Assembly: GCA_028532985.1 (NCBI GenBank)
Contig: JANCIK010000013.1
Coordinates: 930,001-994,000, forward strand
Source of the DNA: Stropharia rugosoannulata
Lineage: Eukaryota; Basidiomycota; Agaricomycetes; Agaricales; Strophariaceae
Direction: 5' to 3'
DNA: 64,000 nucleotides
Each line of letters starts with the position of its first letter. The first letter of the stretch is position 1. The translations under genes were made by a program, and so were the position numbers. The notes under the pieces are model-generated. The model worked only from the letters and a program-made list of their open reading frames with translations, was not told the origin of the DNA and made no database searches. Below, piece by piece: positions 33,417 through 45,902 of this stretch.

Positions 33417-34578
33417 TTACCGATGCAAAGCGGAGCCACCTCTTTCTGTAGAGTACCCCGTGCTGTGCCAATCCATGTTGCTGTGGTTCTGGCTCTGACT
33501 GCCAGAGTACGAGTACTGCATCGACGAGTGATGCCCACTGTGACTTGGTGCCTATGGACAATGAATAAGTTGGAAAACGTCCACACTTTCAAAGCTAGAA
33601 ACTATTACATTGTAGTGGTCGTCTTCGACCTTGACTGCCGTGCCATAGTGTGGCGACTGCTGAGAGTAGCTCGACATCGTGTGGTGGTCAGATATGTGCT
33701 GCCGATGGTCCATCGGGAGATGTGACGATCCTTGTATTTGGACGGGCTGTATAACAAAGAATGTGAATACTAGGATTCAACCCTTCCAATCCTCATAGGA
33801 ATAGCTATGGGAGGTACAGGAAAAAGACTTGCCGAAAAAGGTGGACTTGACGTTGCACTTGATCCCGACGGAGTATTGGGCATTTGGAAAGAGGGCGCTC
33901 CGTGTATGGTGAATAGTGACGTGCTGCCTTGGCTGTTGGCCGAGTGTGAATGCGAGCCCAGGCCAGTATAATGATGAGGATGACCAGAGGACTGAGGGAT
34001 AGTTAACGGTGGAGGCGGCCTGCTGGCATTGTCGAGGCCGTGAGGTGGGGTATCGCTTGGGCTCTGAAGGTATACGGAAGAAAAGAATGAATGGATAGAA
34101 TCACCACGTAAAGAAAGCCTGCGTACCATGTACACACCATCGGCTTTGCGCCGTTTAAGACTGTAGTCGCGGTCGCATGCCCTGGAGTCCTGGTATGGTG
34201 CAAGTGTTGACCGACGAGATGAGTCTCCAGACAGCGACCGCGCATTCGGGTCTAGCAGACGGCGCAACTCGTCGTTCTCTTTCAGCAAACGGGAATTCTC
34301 CTGCTCGAGTTCACGAATCTTCAATAGTGGTGGGGGTAGTGCAGAGACTTGTTCCGTAGAATATCCAACGGCAAGTTGAAGCTTGGTCACCGTCTGCTCC
34401 AGCTGTTATTGCGTGTCAGGACTGAAGGCAACCTGTCGTTCATTGCTGACGACGAGATAAAGCATACCTGGTCAATGTAAGCCTTTCTCTTTGCTCTATG
34501 CCTCGCCTGGGCTTTAGCATTACGGCTCCGTTCCTGAGGACGCTCTGAGTGTGCCGTATGAGATGTAACCGAAGACAT
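33417..34578 (-). CDS. bZIP transcription factor
   Basis: Start ATG 34578 (MSSVTSHTAHSERPQERSRN). The basic region has the N-x7-R core (NAKAQARHR) followed by AKRKAYIDQ; across an intron comes the leucine zipper LEQTVTKLQLAVGYSTEQV with later heptad-like leucines (IRELEQENSRLLKENDELRRLL). The rest is low-complexity Ser/Pro/His-rich sequence. Downstream exons read SPSDTPPHGLDNASRPPPP, PVQIQGSSHLPMDHRQH and, after an intron (GTAATAG..CCATAG), APSHSGHHSSMQYSYSG, ending GGSALHR at TAA 33417-33419. This is a nuclear DNA-binding factor; targets unknown. The zipper and basic region are clear; subfamily is not. Confidence 0.88.
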
Positions 34579-37028
34579 AACGTAAAAGTGGTTGGGGAAT
34601 GGGGATCGGGGATGGAAAAGAGATAAGTGGAATAAGACACAATCTTATATTGTGTGCGCTCTCTCCAAAGGCCGTTGTTGGGTTTTATGAATTCCATGCT
34701 GTTTCGAAGGAGAACCCTAGCCGAGCAGCTCGCCTCGATCTGGATTCTGGTTACAACTCTGAATTAGTGTGACCCTGCAGCTTATGGTACCACTGCTCCG
34801 GGTCTCTGTAAATCTTGTTTTCTGAACATATTGCAGCAGTCTGGTGCTATCTATCTCCCAGAACACATCTCAATCACCCATTTCCCTGGAGTAAAATTTA
34901 AATCAACTCTGTTTTCGCCGTTCAGGCTCCCTTATCCCTTTCTGCATTGGCTGGAACAAACCACTTTGCCAAGGCCTGTCCTCGGCATCGGCAACTTGCG
35001 GCCTCAGACTCACGACCATCGTGCCTGAGGCCCAAGCTGGTTTAAGGAGACTTCTGACATCTGTGATCGGGGATCAACCAAGTAATACTTCCGCAAAAGT
35101 GCTGAGGATTATAAGGGTTTACACAAAAGAGGAATCCCACCTGGATGGTCGTGTAATTTAATACTCCGCGACGCCCCATTCTCAGCGTCTTCTCCTTTCT
35201 TCCAGCCGTGAAGAACGCTTATCCTAATGGTTTTGTGGCGTGCATCTTTCTCAAAATAACTTGCGATGACTTCAATCGCCCTCTGAGTATAATCAACACT
35301 GGCCGTCATCAGTGTTCATCCTCGGATACCATGGGAAGAGGGATGCACTGACCATCATGTGAGGCAGGGGGCCCCATCCTTATCTTGCGAGCACAGAGTC
35401 TTGTGGTATCTGATCGAAGCGAGTAGACTATGGCATGTTCTGCAATACTTGTCAGTCCTGTAGGAGCAGCTTGATGCGTATTATGGCAGAGATCAGAGTG
35501 ATTGTATAGCTGCCCCGCATATATGTCATATTTGGATGACGGTTTCTCCAGTTTCAACAGTTATATGATGATCCTCTAAATAAAACATTGTCATCTCCCC
35601 AGATTTCGTTATTGGGCGTCAGTGTTATAGGTAAACCCAAATTTACAAACGCATGCCGTGAGGCTCGTGAATGCAATCACTAAGAATACTTCAATAAGAC
35701 CAGCATTCTCTCTCCCCACCGACGCTCCAGTACTGCAGTATGTCTATGTTCTACTGCCTTTCGGCCATGGCGGGTAACTAGCATGTGCAGTGCAGACCCT
35801 TTACAATTTATTGATTGTTTTGTGTTGGTTTTGTGGGAGAATTATTCAATATGGAAGGTTTGAATAAAAGCACCTGCAATGTAGCAATGGTGGAGAAGCG
35901 CCCATCTTCGGCATCCCCCGAGATCGTTCCGTTGTTCCGTCTTTTTAGTTATGTACAGAAGTAAGTTCAAGTCTAATGTGAGTGCTAAACCTGTCCTTGG
36001 GATAAGCTATGGTTATGCGCCATAGCACACAGGTCCCGGTCCTGAGTCATTCCATCCACGAACCGATTGAATGCTGAAAACTCATCCCGTCGCCGCAGCG
36101 CGGCCATGACTTTAACAACCGGTGTGTCAATCTACCCAATGATGACTCTCAAACATGCGAAGGGGTCGGAAAGCGTGCTCACGGTCCTTCTCAAGATGCG
36201 CAGGCAACGCAGGGCGTGGTTTTGCAGAACAGCCACAGGGAGGCGGGACCCGTAACTTTCGGCGCCCTTCCGGAAGTTGTCGACAAGCCTTTGAAGTCTG
36301 CGTGACGTAAAGTCGGTCCTCTGTCCTGCCGAAGCTACACACCACCGCGCAGGCTCCAGAATTAAACATCTGCTACGAATAGCAGATGGTGCTTTGTTAG
36401 AATCACTTCAACTTACCCAGAGCAGGGTCCACAGTACATAGCATCAATCCCTCAGCTACACAAAGCTGTCATCCATCGGTTTCTTGGCAAACGGCTTGGG
36501 GACAGGTAGGAGCAATTGTGGGCAGGGCGGGTGGAGCGATGGGTGCCCTACCTTGGATCCATTTTACCGTTGCAATAGAGTTTCTGAGGAAGCTGCATTT
36601 TTGCTTGATCAATGCGGTCTCATGATTTAACCCTACATTGATTTACGTCTAATGGCGCTTGAAAGTTCAGACGAATCGACAGGTCGGTGTGAAATGATTG
36701 TGATACTATGGAGCATAATGCTATTGATTTTGCGCTTAATGTGACCAATGCTGCGTAGCCAGAGTCATTGGCTGGTTGGCTACCAATGGCTACCGGCGCC
36801 GTTCCTTTTTTCCTATGGACATCTCCTGATACGGAGCTGAAATACAATACCTACTATAGCTAAGCAGCAAGTATTCGCGGAGTTGTAACTAAGGTTCCGT
36901 GGTCAAACGTACCACCGGTACGAAAAACTAGGGGGCAACCCGACCCTAGATTGTGCCTCGACCACTGTGAATTATATTAAACTATACACCAGTACATGCA
37001 TAGTAAACCAAGAAAATAATTATACATA
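34579..37028. other. Long intergenic region with doubtful minus-strand frames
   Basis: 2.45 kb with no confident gene. Minus frames at 35109-35309 (DYTQRAIEVIASYFEKDARH) and 35309-35557 could be exons of an unrecognised small gene. Another minus stretch at 35990-36369 contains KVMAALRRRDEFSAFNRFVDGM and reads somewhat like coding sequence, but has no start or domain I can name. Confidence 0.35.
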
Positions 37029-37625
37029 CAGTCGAACCTGTCAAAGCCCATACCTGTCGGTGGACGCGTCCAGGTATGGGATTTTACAGGGTATGGGATA
37101 CCAGAAATGGGCTAAAAATAGACCGTATTTTTGCCTTCACATTTACTATACATAAAGTGTAGATTTTAGCATAATAATGTCTTATATACATTGAGGACAC
37201 TACCGTACGCTATGAGCCACATATAAAGATTGATTATTATTAACTGATCTTCGATGCCGTTGCCCATAAGAAAATGTAAATGTCTCACGTGACTGGATTA
37301 CCTCGCGAAATGGCGCCCAAACTACCTCGAGAAATGTGTATAATCACTAAAATTGTCAAATAAATCACTATATGATGATGCTGCACACAGAAACAGGGCG
37401 TAATATTTTTTTTGTACTGAATGATGCCTAGATTAAGGCCCAGAACCGTGGGAACCTATGGGATTTACCCCGAATTTTCCTCAAAAAAGGTATGGGGTAT
37501 GGAGTATCAGAGGGTTATGGGATTTGGGCCCAATTTCCCTGCGAACCAACTCGGTGGACCGGTTTTTCTATGGGGTATAAGGGGTTATGGCCTATCACAT
37601 GTATGGACTACGGCAGGTTCGACTG
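37029..37625. mobile_element. MITE with pogo/Fot1-like ends and TA target duplication
   Basis: A 597-bp element whose ends match as inverted repeats: CAGTCGAACCTG is perfect at both ends and 21 of the first 25 bases agree. It is flanked by TA on each side (37027-37028 and 37626-37627), as for Tc1/mariner-type elements. The interior has many TATGGG words and no transposase. It lies just beyond the 3' end of the Timeless gene. Confidence 0.75.
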
Positions 37626-37738
37626 TACATACATACATACATAGAGCAATCCAAATCATATTTTGAGGTCAAGGAGCGCGACCGTTGGTCAAGCATGCCC
37701 AAAAGCCTCCGTGGCATGAGAGTGTGACGAATAATCTT

Positions 37739-40700
37739 CTAATCTTCGTCATCGGAGATGATGAGCCGTTTAGCTCGTGTGTGCGATACCGATGGCTCTG
37801 GCTCTGAGGCCGCATCCTTACTGCGCGTAGGAAGACTCTCATCGGAATCAGACGCGGGTGTGGATGAAGGCCTGGATTGCACTTTTGGACGAGGACGCGG
37901 TCGGGGCCGGGGAACTGTGGATTTCTCCCGCTCTGAGGACTTCTCGGACGCGGCGGGGCTGGAGAACCCGCCCACAAATTCCACTTCATCATCACTATCG
38001 TTCGCCCGGCTTGCGAGCAATGGCGAACCCCCCCTTCGTTTTTTGGATTTGGAGCCATCGTCTCCGCCTTTCCTGCGTCGTTTTTTCGTGCCTGTGGACT
38101 TCATATTAATCGGACGATCAGTCAAGCCTGCCGCGGCCGCTGCTAGTACCGCCTGTTCGCGTTTAGCTCGTTCCTTTTCTAGGAATACATCCATGTCGCC
38201 GTACTCCTCGTCACTATCTTGAATAAATTGTGCCGATTTGTACTGCTCCTTCTCTTCCTTCTTCTTCTCCTTTCGTTTTCTCCGCCGCGGCTCATTCTCG
38301 GAGAGATTGCCATCTGCATCAGAAGCAGGAGAGGGCGAACGGCGCCGCCGACGACGGCGCTTGCGGTTCAAGAGTGCTGCTGCTTGTTTTCCATCCAGAT
38401 CATATGGGGTCTCGAGGAACTGATTGATGACGTTGAGGGTTCGTTGCAACTCCGCGACTGCAATCGTTGATGGGATATACCATTCCAACTCATCGGCATC
38501 TGTATGACGAAATACTTAAGCCGCTTTTCGATGGATCTGCAAGTTTATAAATGTGTTACCTTCATCTAAAATGTACAATTTAGATAGGCGGAATAGCAAT
38601 TTTAAGCGGGGGTTTTTGGTGGCAGCGTCAGCTTGCTCGTCGTCTGTGTAGGGAACCACTGTAGATGCTTGGTCAGAAATTTTGTAGAGAGCGAAGGGGA
38701 ATGAAAGGCTGGTTACAGTAGTCTCTAAATTTAGACGCTGCTTCGGCTGACGGCTCCATGAGGGAGTGTGCTGTGTCTTCCTCAGCGTTGTCCCCATCTT
38801 GGTCTTTCTTATCGGTCTCTTCGATAATGCGGAGTCGCTGGGCTATCACCAGTTCTAAAATCTACCAAAAGTGTCAGTCACGCAGTAACTTAATGGTCCG
38901 CAATACTTACCTCAGTTGTCCAGCGCACGAGTGCCGTCTGGTTAGCCTCCACCAAGCTAGCGATAGCAATCCCAAGTTGGTCGCTCCAAGAATAGCCCTT
39001 CTTAACCTGGACATCAGGTGGGAAACGCGTGTCTTCCACTGTTTGCTTCTCCTTTCTGGACTTCCCTTCAGGCTCCCAACTTGAGTATTGTTTCCAGTGC
39101 CCACGATTCTTTGGGAAGAATGCCTGTCCAGTGATAGATTAACCAAAGAAGGTCTTATTTTGATGGATGAAGAGTTCGCACCTCAACTGCCAAAAAGGGA
39201 TTGGCGGACAACGCCTTGAAGAACTGCCGCAAGATGAAATTAATGAGATTTATGAGGTCCTTGTAAGGCTGCTCTCGTGGCAACTGCTTCTGATCTGCCA
39301 GGATTGTCTTGAACAGGTCTAACGTTGACACCTACGTAAAAAGTGCGGACCAGAAAGCTGCAATCAGTTTCTGCCCTCTAACGCCGCAGGTCAACGAAGA
39401 CGAACCTTGAAAAAGAGACCCTCTGCTTTGGCTTTGACAGCTTGCCTGTGAAGCAAGTTCACCACCCGACGCATGTTTTCGGATGAAGCGAACTCATGGT
39501 AGCGTGCCAGATATGTCAAGAGGGTCTGCGTAATTTCGGCTTGAGCGAATTTCTGCAGTCACTTCAGTATTCGCGTGAATGGTGACTTTAAAAAAACGCA
39601 CGTTTTGAAAGGCTTCGAAGGTAAACATGGTCTCGTGAATAACATCGTCCGGTTCATCCTCCTCTTCCACGTCGGGTATACCCTCTTCTTCTGTTATACC
39701 TACGGATAAGAAGAATAAGGGAAATTCGGGCAGAAACAAATTAGTACCTACCTCTGCTCTTCTTTTTCTTTCTCCCGACCTTCTGCCTCACATAGGTTTC
39801 ATTTCCCTTTTCTTTACCCCATTTTTCGAGCATGCGCAGGAGCGCATACGCGAGGTAAACACTGGAATCAAGGTATGCAAGTGATTGGGTTCCAGGCTTG
39901 TACGATCGCAAACTTTCCAGTGCAACATCTAATACTTCACCGTTGTAAATTAGTTGTTGCTGAAGGACCTCCGCGGCTTCTTTCAGTGATGGGTCGACTA
40001 TATCGGAAGAGGTCATATTATCAATGAGGAGAAGGAGTTGCGTTAAACATTCTATTCCCGCCTGAAGCTCTACCCATAGCTTGGGCTGGATGAAGGGAGC
40101 GTCAGAATTGAGAAGAAGCCAAAATGGTGATTCATCTCATGCATGAGAAAGTAACTTACTTTGTCTTCGACTGCCTCTCGCATGCGCTTCAAAACCCAAA
40201 TAATCCAGGACCGCTCTGTGACCTCAGCAATGAGCCCCAAACCCCACCGTTCCTGTGCAGGCTTCGTTTGCTGCTCCTTGGATCGCATGGCGAGAAAGAA
40301 CTCGAGGAACCACTTTGTCACATAGAGTAGACGGAGATGATCTTTCTCCGTAATCTTTGGACGTTCCGATTTGATGTCCTTCAGTAGGGCCGCCAGGAAA
40401 GCTACAGGCAGCATGGGCAACGGCGAGGAATTAAAGGGGATAACTGTAACTCACGATTGTAGCAAGACTCCACGAACTCGATGGCAAAGTTCTGTAGGAC
40501 GCCTCGAGCTTCGAGAGAAAGATTATCAAGGGTCCCCAGTTCGTCCAATTTGTTAATCTTCTTGGTCCGTTGGCGTTTGGCAAGGTCCATGACAGTCCCA
40601 GCGTCCGCGTGAATCGCCTGTTGGCGGTGAAGGATAACAGAGCGCGTAGTCTGTGAGGCAGGTGGAGGACCATTGGGTGCGTCATCGGTGTTCGCCGCGG

Positions 40701-41725
40701 GAGGCTGTTTATCAGTCTTGAGTTTGACGGAAATAGTCGTCCCGAAGCGGGAATGACGCGAGGTAGCCTTTCGTGCAAAATCACGACGGGTGCGATCCTC
40801 TACAGCCAGAAGCCGTTGCAGGTTTTCCGCAGGTTGCTGTCGATTGAGTTAGTAATCATAACGTATACGATATAAATGTGGCGCATCATAATACCTTTGC
40901 TTGATCAAGTGTGAGAGAGCCCGGTTTTGCTCCGCGGTACAGCAGGTAGATTATTTCAAGTACAAGGGTGTTCCAGCCGTTGAAAAGAGGATCGTTGTCG
41001 GCATTCGAAGCAATGGTTAGAAGCAGTTCCGTCATATGTGTCTCCGCCAAGCTGCGAATAAACTTCGATTGAAGGTTAGATAGTTCCGCTTGATCAGAGC
41101 TGCGCGAGGAGCTGACGGGCAGGTCCCTAATAAATGCAAGGTTTCGAATGAGATGGAGCACCACGTTTATAACCTGACCGTCGCGAGGTACCCGTTCCTT
41201 TACTCCCTTCGCCAAAGGGGGAAGCATAATGCCAAAAAGCGCCTGAATAACACCAGGCTTCAGAAGAGCGAGCTTGTAATGGAGGTGACTGGCTAGCAGC
41301 TGGGTATAGTCGGTGCCTTTGTCGAGCTCGTCGTCGAGTTCTTTCAGCTCCTCGGCCATGTTGATTGGCCATGTCATGGCGGTCATCAGGTCTACACATG
41401 ATATCGCGCGCTTGTCTTCCACCAGTCCCTTGCCCGCTGTCTCGAGCAGGATCGGCACAAGGTCATTGGGGAGAACCCGCGTCTCCCAGAATAGTCGTGC
41501 TACAGTGCGTTCGTCGTCTGACTCGTCTTTTCGCCAAAGTTTCTTAAGATCTTTTAGACATCCATGCACTTCGTCTCCCATAACATATACGTCGCCTTCA
41601 TGGCCACCAAGGGCATCCACTACGCGTCCCACCACCGGCTGTAGGATCGCGCGTCTGTCGAAGTCGTTCACGTTCTCCGCTCCAGACTCTTCATCGGATG
41701 TGATTTCGATAATTTCTTGGGCCAT
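37739..41725 (-). CDS. TOF1: Timeless-family replication fork protection protein (Tof1/Swi1)
   Basis: With its partner Csm3/Swi3 (TIPIN), this nuclear protein travels with the replication fork, slows it at barriers and transmits the S-phase checkpoint. Start ATG 41725 (MAQEIIEITSDEESG). The first exon holds the Timeless N-terminal domain: residues such as LPNDLVPILLETAGKG, CVDLMTAMTWPINM and LLKPGVIQALFGIMLPPL, then VVLHLIRNLAFIRDLP. Further exons at 40431-40784, 40070-40420, 39741-40016, 39494-39739 and 38516-39146 continue the helical repeat. The last exon (37739-38488) is charged and low complexity (RKRRRRRRRSPSPASD, poly-Lys/Glu, acidic patches) and ends RLIISDDED. About ten exons; limits approximate. 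Confidence 0.92.
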
Positions 41726-44422
41726 TCTTGGGAGTGCGATTGGCAACCGCTAGTTAGGATGTAGAAAGTCTGCCCAGTGGCAATGACGGCGAGACCGAGC
41801 AATAACGACCGCCGCACTCAGCATCATGGAAATCATTACAACTTCCAGTCACACAGAGCATGACGTGACGAACCGCATAAGTGACATCTAATCTTATCAT
41901 CTAAAAGTGCGTTGTTCTAAATATAGCACATATTCCGTTATCCAGTGTCAATGTCATGAGAACGCCCAAAAATCACAGCACGAAACTCTCCTTTCCATAC
42001 ACAATTCTCGTAACGTCGTCTATTTTCGTTGGATGTACGAAATCCCAAGACAATGTGTCACGGTGACAGCAGTCATGTCCGAATCCGCAGATGGACGCGC
42101 GGGCCTCCGTCGAGCCCTCCCAGTATGTTTAATCCTGGCCTAGTGCGAAACGCATTAGCCCCAGGATCACCTTGCGAGGAGGCGCTGCAAAGCCCTTCGG
42201 ATAACATGCTCGGCACTAATCTGACGCGAGTCACCTGTCCAATTTATCTCTTAAAATGATGGGCCAGATAGTTGGGCTGCACTTGCTATGTTCACTGAGA
42301 AGCACGAGTCCAGCACAGTCACTGGCAACAACGCCGCCCGCAACAAGCGGCCGGTCGCAAGGTCTGCCTGCATCATCTGCATTGTGAAGATGTACAATTT
42401 AAATCGCCACAAGGGGTTCTACATACTACGCCACAGGGTCTATGTTCCACAATTTAAGGAGGTATACACTGCAATGAATCTGAAAACAGGCTCCCCTACA
42501 TAACTCGCGTTGACACTATTTGGGTGGTGAATACGCACGATGACCCGGGTGGTCAGCTGGATACAAATTGAGAAGGAAAATAGGGGGATATATTCTGATT
42601 TTTTTGACATTTTCGGGGATTTAAGGAGGCCAGTGGGAAACGGAGTGAGAACTTCGGGTTTTGTATTCGGAGAATCTCAGAATTCCATCCGTATGCCATT
42701 TTTGCCGTACTTGCTTGTCAGTGAATCGCAGAGATGAAGTTTCCTCCTTTTACTTTGGGCCCCTGAAAGAAGACTGGAGAACTCGCTAGAATACAACGAG
42801 GAAGAAAAGGCCGACCACAAAGTTCTTCTTTTGTCGATAGTCGGGTTATTAACGCCGACGACACTGTCAACGAACTACAGACCGTTGTGCAGGACAATGG
42901 TAACTGGATGGAACTATCCAACAAAGGGCGTTGTTCCATTAAATCTCCGGACCGGAAGGTGTGAACGTTGAACCTCTGTGATACGATTAAGATGGCTTGT
43001 GTGCTCCGAGTAAAGGAAGCGACTTGCCCGTGGCAAATCCCGAAATGTGTGGCGGGTCCTGTGTGCCACAAGTGACAGAGGCGTTGTCCCTTCCAAGCTC
43101 AAAGGGCCTGGAAGGTCTAGAGGTGTGTATTGCAGCACACAAGCCGCCGCCCAGACGGTGAACTCAGGGCTGCACGCTCCAATGCTCGAGCATCAGAAGA
43201 GGAACAACACAGTCGGAGCCGCATATTTTAGGCGAAGTCACTTTGTCAAAGCTCTGCAAACAACGACGGAATATCTCCGATCAGGTTGTTCAGAGATGGA
43301 GCCTCCACATCTATATTTCCATGTCCGCACGTACACTGAGAAAGAGATATCCACAGCGAGTACCCGAATGAACGTGGTAATTCCCAGACACACGGGGAGG
43401 ATGGAGAGAAGGTTCTGCCATTCTAGTAGGTTACCGAAGAGTCGTCTATGTTAAGCTGCGCGCAGCGAATGGTAAAATGGAGCTGGGGATCAGAAGGACG
43501 CACAAACGCCCAACCCGAATGTAGGATTCGTGCGATGATAAGGAAGCAGCTTCCTCCTCGTGCCAAAATAGCTGCGCCTTAGACTGCGCTGACAAAACGC
43601 CTGTATGACCGGAGAACGTTGCCGCCGTTCGATGCGAACGCGCTCGGCCAGCGGCCAGCCGCCGCGAAATGCGATACGTGGTACGTAGGTACGTCGAGTT
43701 TCAAGGCTAGGAGATGACAGGCGGCGGGGAGCATCCCGAGGCTTTACCCAGTAAGTCAGTCAAGGGCGTCAAGGGCGGCAACGAGTTTGATGCAGGGAGG
43801 GCAAGAAGAGCGCCAGCCAAACGTCCACGCCGCTCGCGTTCGGACAGGACCAAGGTCCAAGACAGAATTTTTTTCTATTGCGGCGTTTCATTGTGGCTGT
43901 AATGTTCAGGATATCAGAATCAGACCTCGTGGTGGGCACTGACAATAGAACTTGGTTAGAACCATGGAAATCACTCACACTCCTCTTCTATTGCCCATGT
44001 CTCTCAAAAGCGTAACTTCCAAGTCAGATCATAACTTGCCCGAGGCTACGGTGAATATGCGGTCGGTCTACAAATGCTTCGCTCCATCAACACCACAGCG
44101 TCTCTGGTCCTCGTCTACTCGGTAGTCGCCCACGAGATTGATATAGAACAGCAGCCTCTATCGATGGCCCTTGCCAGCACCCCGAGTCCAAATCAACGCA
44201 GCAGGTCTGTTGTTGGGAGAAGATGAGAGACAGTGACCCGTGAGAAATTTGCGCGGCAGCAGATAGCGAAACCCATGCTGAAGGCTGCTTTTGAACTCAA
44301 AAAAAATTTGCTATCCATTTCAATGGTTTCCCATAACCAAGCATCATGGACGATCACCGCGCCAAAACGTACGTTGTCTGCCGTCCCGCTTCGCAGATGT
44401 CCCTCACACCGTCCCGAACAGC
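41726..44422. other. Long intergenic region, unassigned frames
   Basis: 2.7 kb. Overlapping minus frames at 42718-43138 and plus frames at 43047-43454 exist, but neither strand gives a domain or clean splicing. GC-rich DNA at 43590-43720 (CGTACGTAGGTACG) and the A-rich run at 44290-44310 were noted. Nothing else is supported. Confidence 0.35.
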
Positions 44423-45622
44423 ATGCAGGCTCTTGAGGTCTTCATTGAGACTCAGAAACAGCTCCTTGCTCGACAACGGGCAGACATAGAAACGCTCCAG
44501 AAGCTCAAGACTGATCTAGTTCAACGACCCTCGCAAATTGTGAACAACTTGTCCGAGGCGGTGCGCTCTTCCCTACTCAAACGACTCCACACTCTTATTT
44601 GGATGGACTTGTAGCTGAATGATAAGGCTTTCCGCATAAGTGAGCACGTCGACTGCAGACTGAAGCTACCCCAAACCTTGGATTGGTCTGCCTTCCAAAA
44701 CTCTGGTTAAATTGTCCCCCAATGTCTTCTGTAGTCCCTTCTGACTCTATACGCAGACATCAAGCCCTTGGAAGACTACGCACGACGCACCAAAGATGAG
44801 TGTCGACAATCGAGAGAGCCATGGGCAACGCAGCGCTCCGACCTCTCAGACCTGCAGAAGCTCGTCAAACGCGCGCGGATTACCATAGTTGACCCCATCC
44901 TCATTCGCTTCGAGCATATGTCTGAGCCCGAGCCAGAAAGTGAAGACGAGGTCGACCCTATCGAGCAGCGGCGAGAGGCTGAGCGGCAGAAAATACGCGA
45001 GCTGAAGCAGCGCCAAATCCGCGGCGGGCTGAGTCTGCCGCTGTCGCGGAAGTCGGGCTCGATGGGTGTGTTCATCCGGCATGACGTAGATGACGAAGCT
45101 ATGGATGTCGACGTCTCGATTGACGATACTGAGGATATGCGTCCCCCAGTAAAGGATGTAGCACAGCCCGACGCTCTACCGCAGCCGCGACCATATGCTA
45201 CAAAATCTATTCCGATCATCGAGCCCTCACCGTCGCCGCCCCCGCCGACTACAACAAAAATCAAGTCGTCCACCCGAACCAAGGCAGTCGATGAGGACTC
45301 ATATGCGCCGCGAAAAAAGGCAAAAGCGGGAGCTGCTCAGCGTAAAGGCTCGCCCGAGTCAGACGAGGAGGAGACCCCGAAGGCGTCTGCGAAGGCGCGC
45401 GGCGGCGGCAGAAGCACGAAACCTAAACCTGAAACGTACAAGCAGGCGTGGACGACATCGGAGCAAAACCTGCTGGAGCAGCTGCTGGAAGAGATACCCG
45501 AGGGCCAGAAGTTCCGGTGGCAACAGATCTCGCAGGCGATGGGTGGGCGACGCACGCCCCGGCAGGTGGCCAGTAGGGTACAAAAATATTTTGAGAAACT
45601 GAAGAAGTTCAGTCTCTTGTGA
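44423..45622 (+). CDS. SANT/Myb-domain protein resembling the ZZZ3 DNA-binding module
   Basis: Exons 44423-44561, 44615-44639 (25 nt) and 44757-45622. The start is ATG 44423 ([21 protein letters not shown]); upstream frame without ATG remains open. The N-terminal part is a coiled coil. The middle is low complexity with acidic, Pro-rich and Lys-rich patches, including a likely nuclear signal (PRKKAKAG). The C-terminal 60 residues form a SANT/Myb domain: [49 protein letters not shown]. The [14 protein letters not shown] block is typical of the ZZZ3 subunit of the ATAC acetyltransferase complex, but the ZZ zinc finger of animal ZZZ3 is absent. Role in chromatin is therefore an inference. Confidence 0.8.
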
Positions 45623-45902
45623 TATAGTCATTAGCTTTCACTGTTACTCGATAAACCGAACCCTAACCCCATAAGCCTGCCATAACGCTGTCACATGGGC
45701 GTGCGCGCGTGGTGTGAATTTCCGCGCGCCCCGTTGCCAGCTGAGCTGAGTTGAGCGACGCCCGAAAACAATCACTGCCGTCTGCCACATCACATCAATC
45801 GTCCACGTCGGCAGCACTACTTATCCCCCGTCCAACACCTCCCAGTGTTTACTCACACCGTCTCTACTCCCCAGTCCTCCTCAACTACCGTTATCACCCA
45901 CC

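Noticed and set aside
37739..38488. Plus-strand frames of 60-154 codons opposite the Timeless C-terminus
   Set aside because: They mirror the low-complexity charged exon; only the minus strand continues a known protein.
42718..43454. Possible ankyrin-like gene (YTPLDLPGPLSLEGTTPLSLVA)
   Set aside because: Only a loose resemblance to TPLHLAA; no repeat period and no clean splicing.
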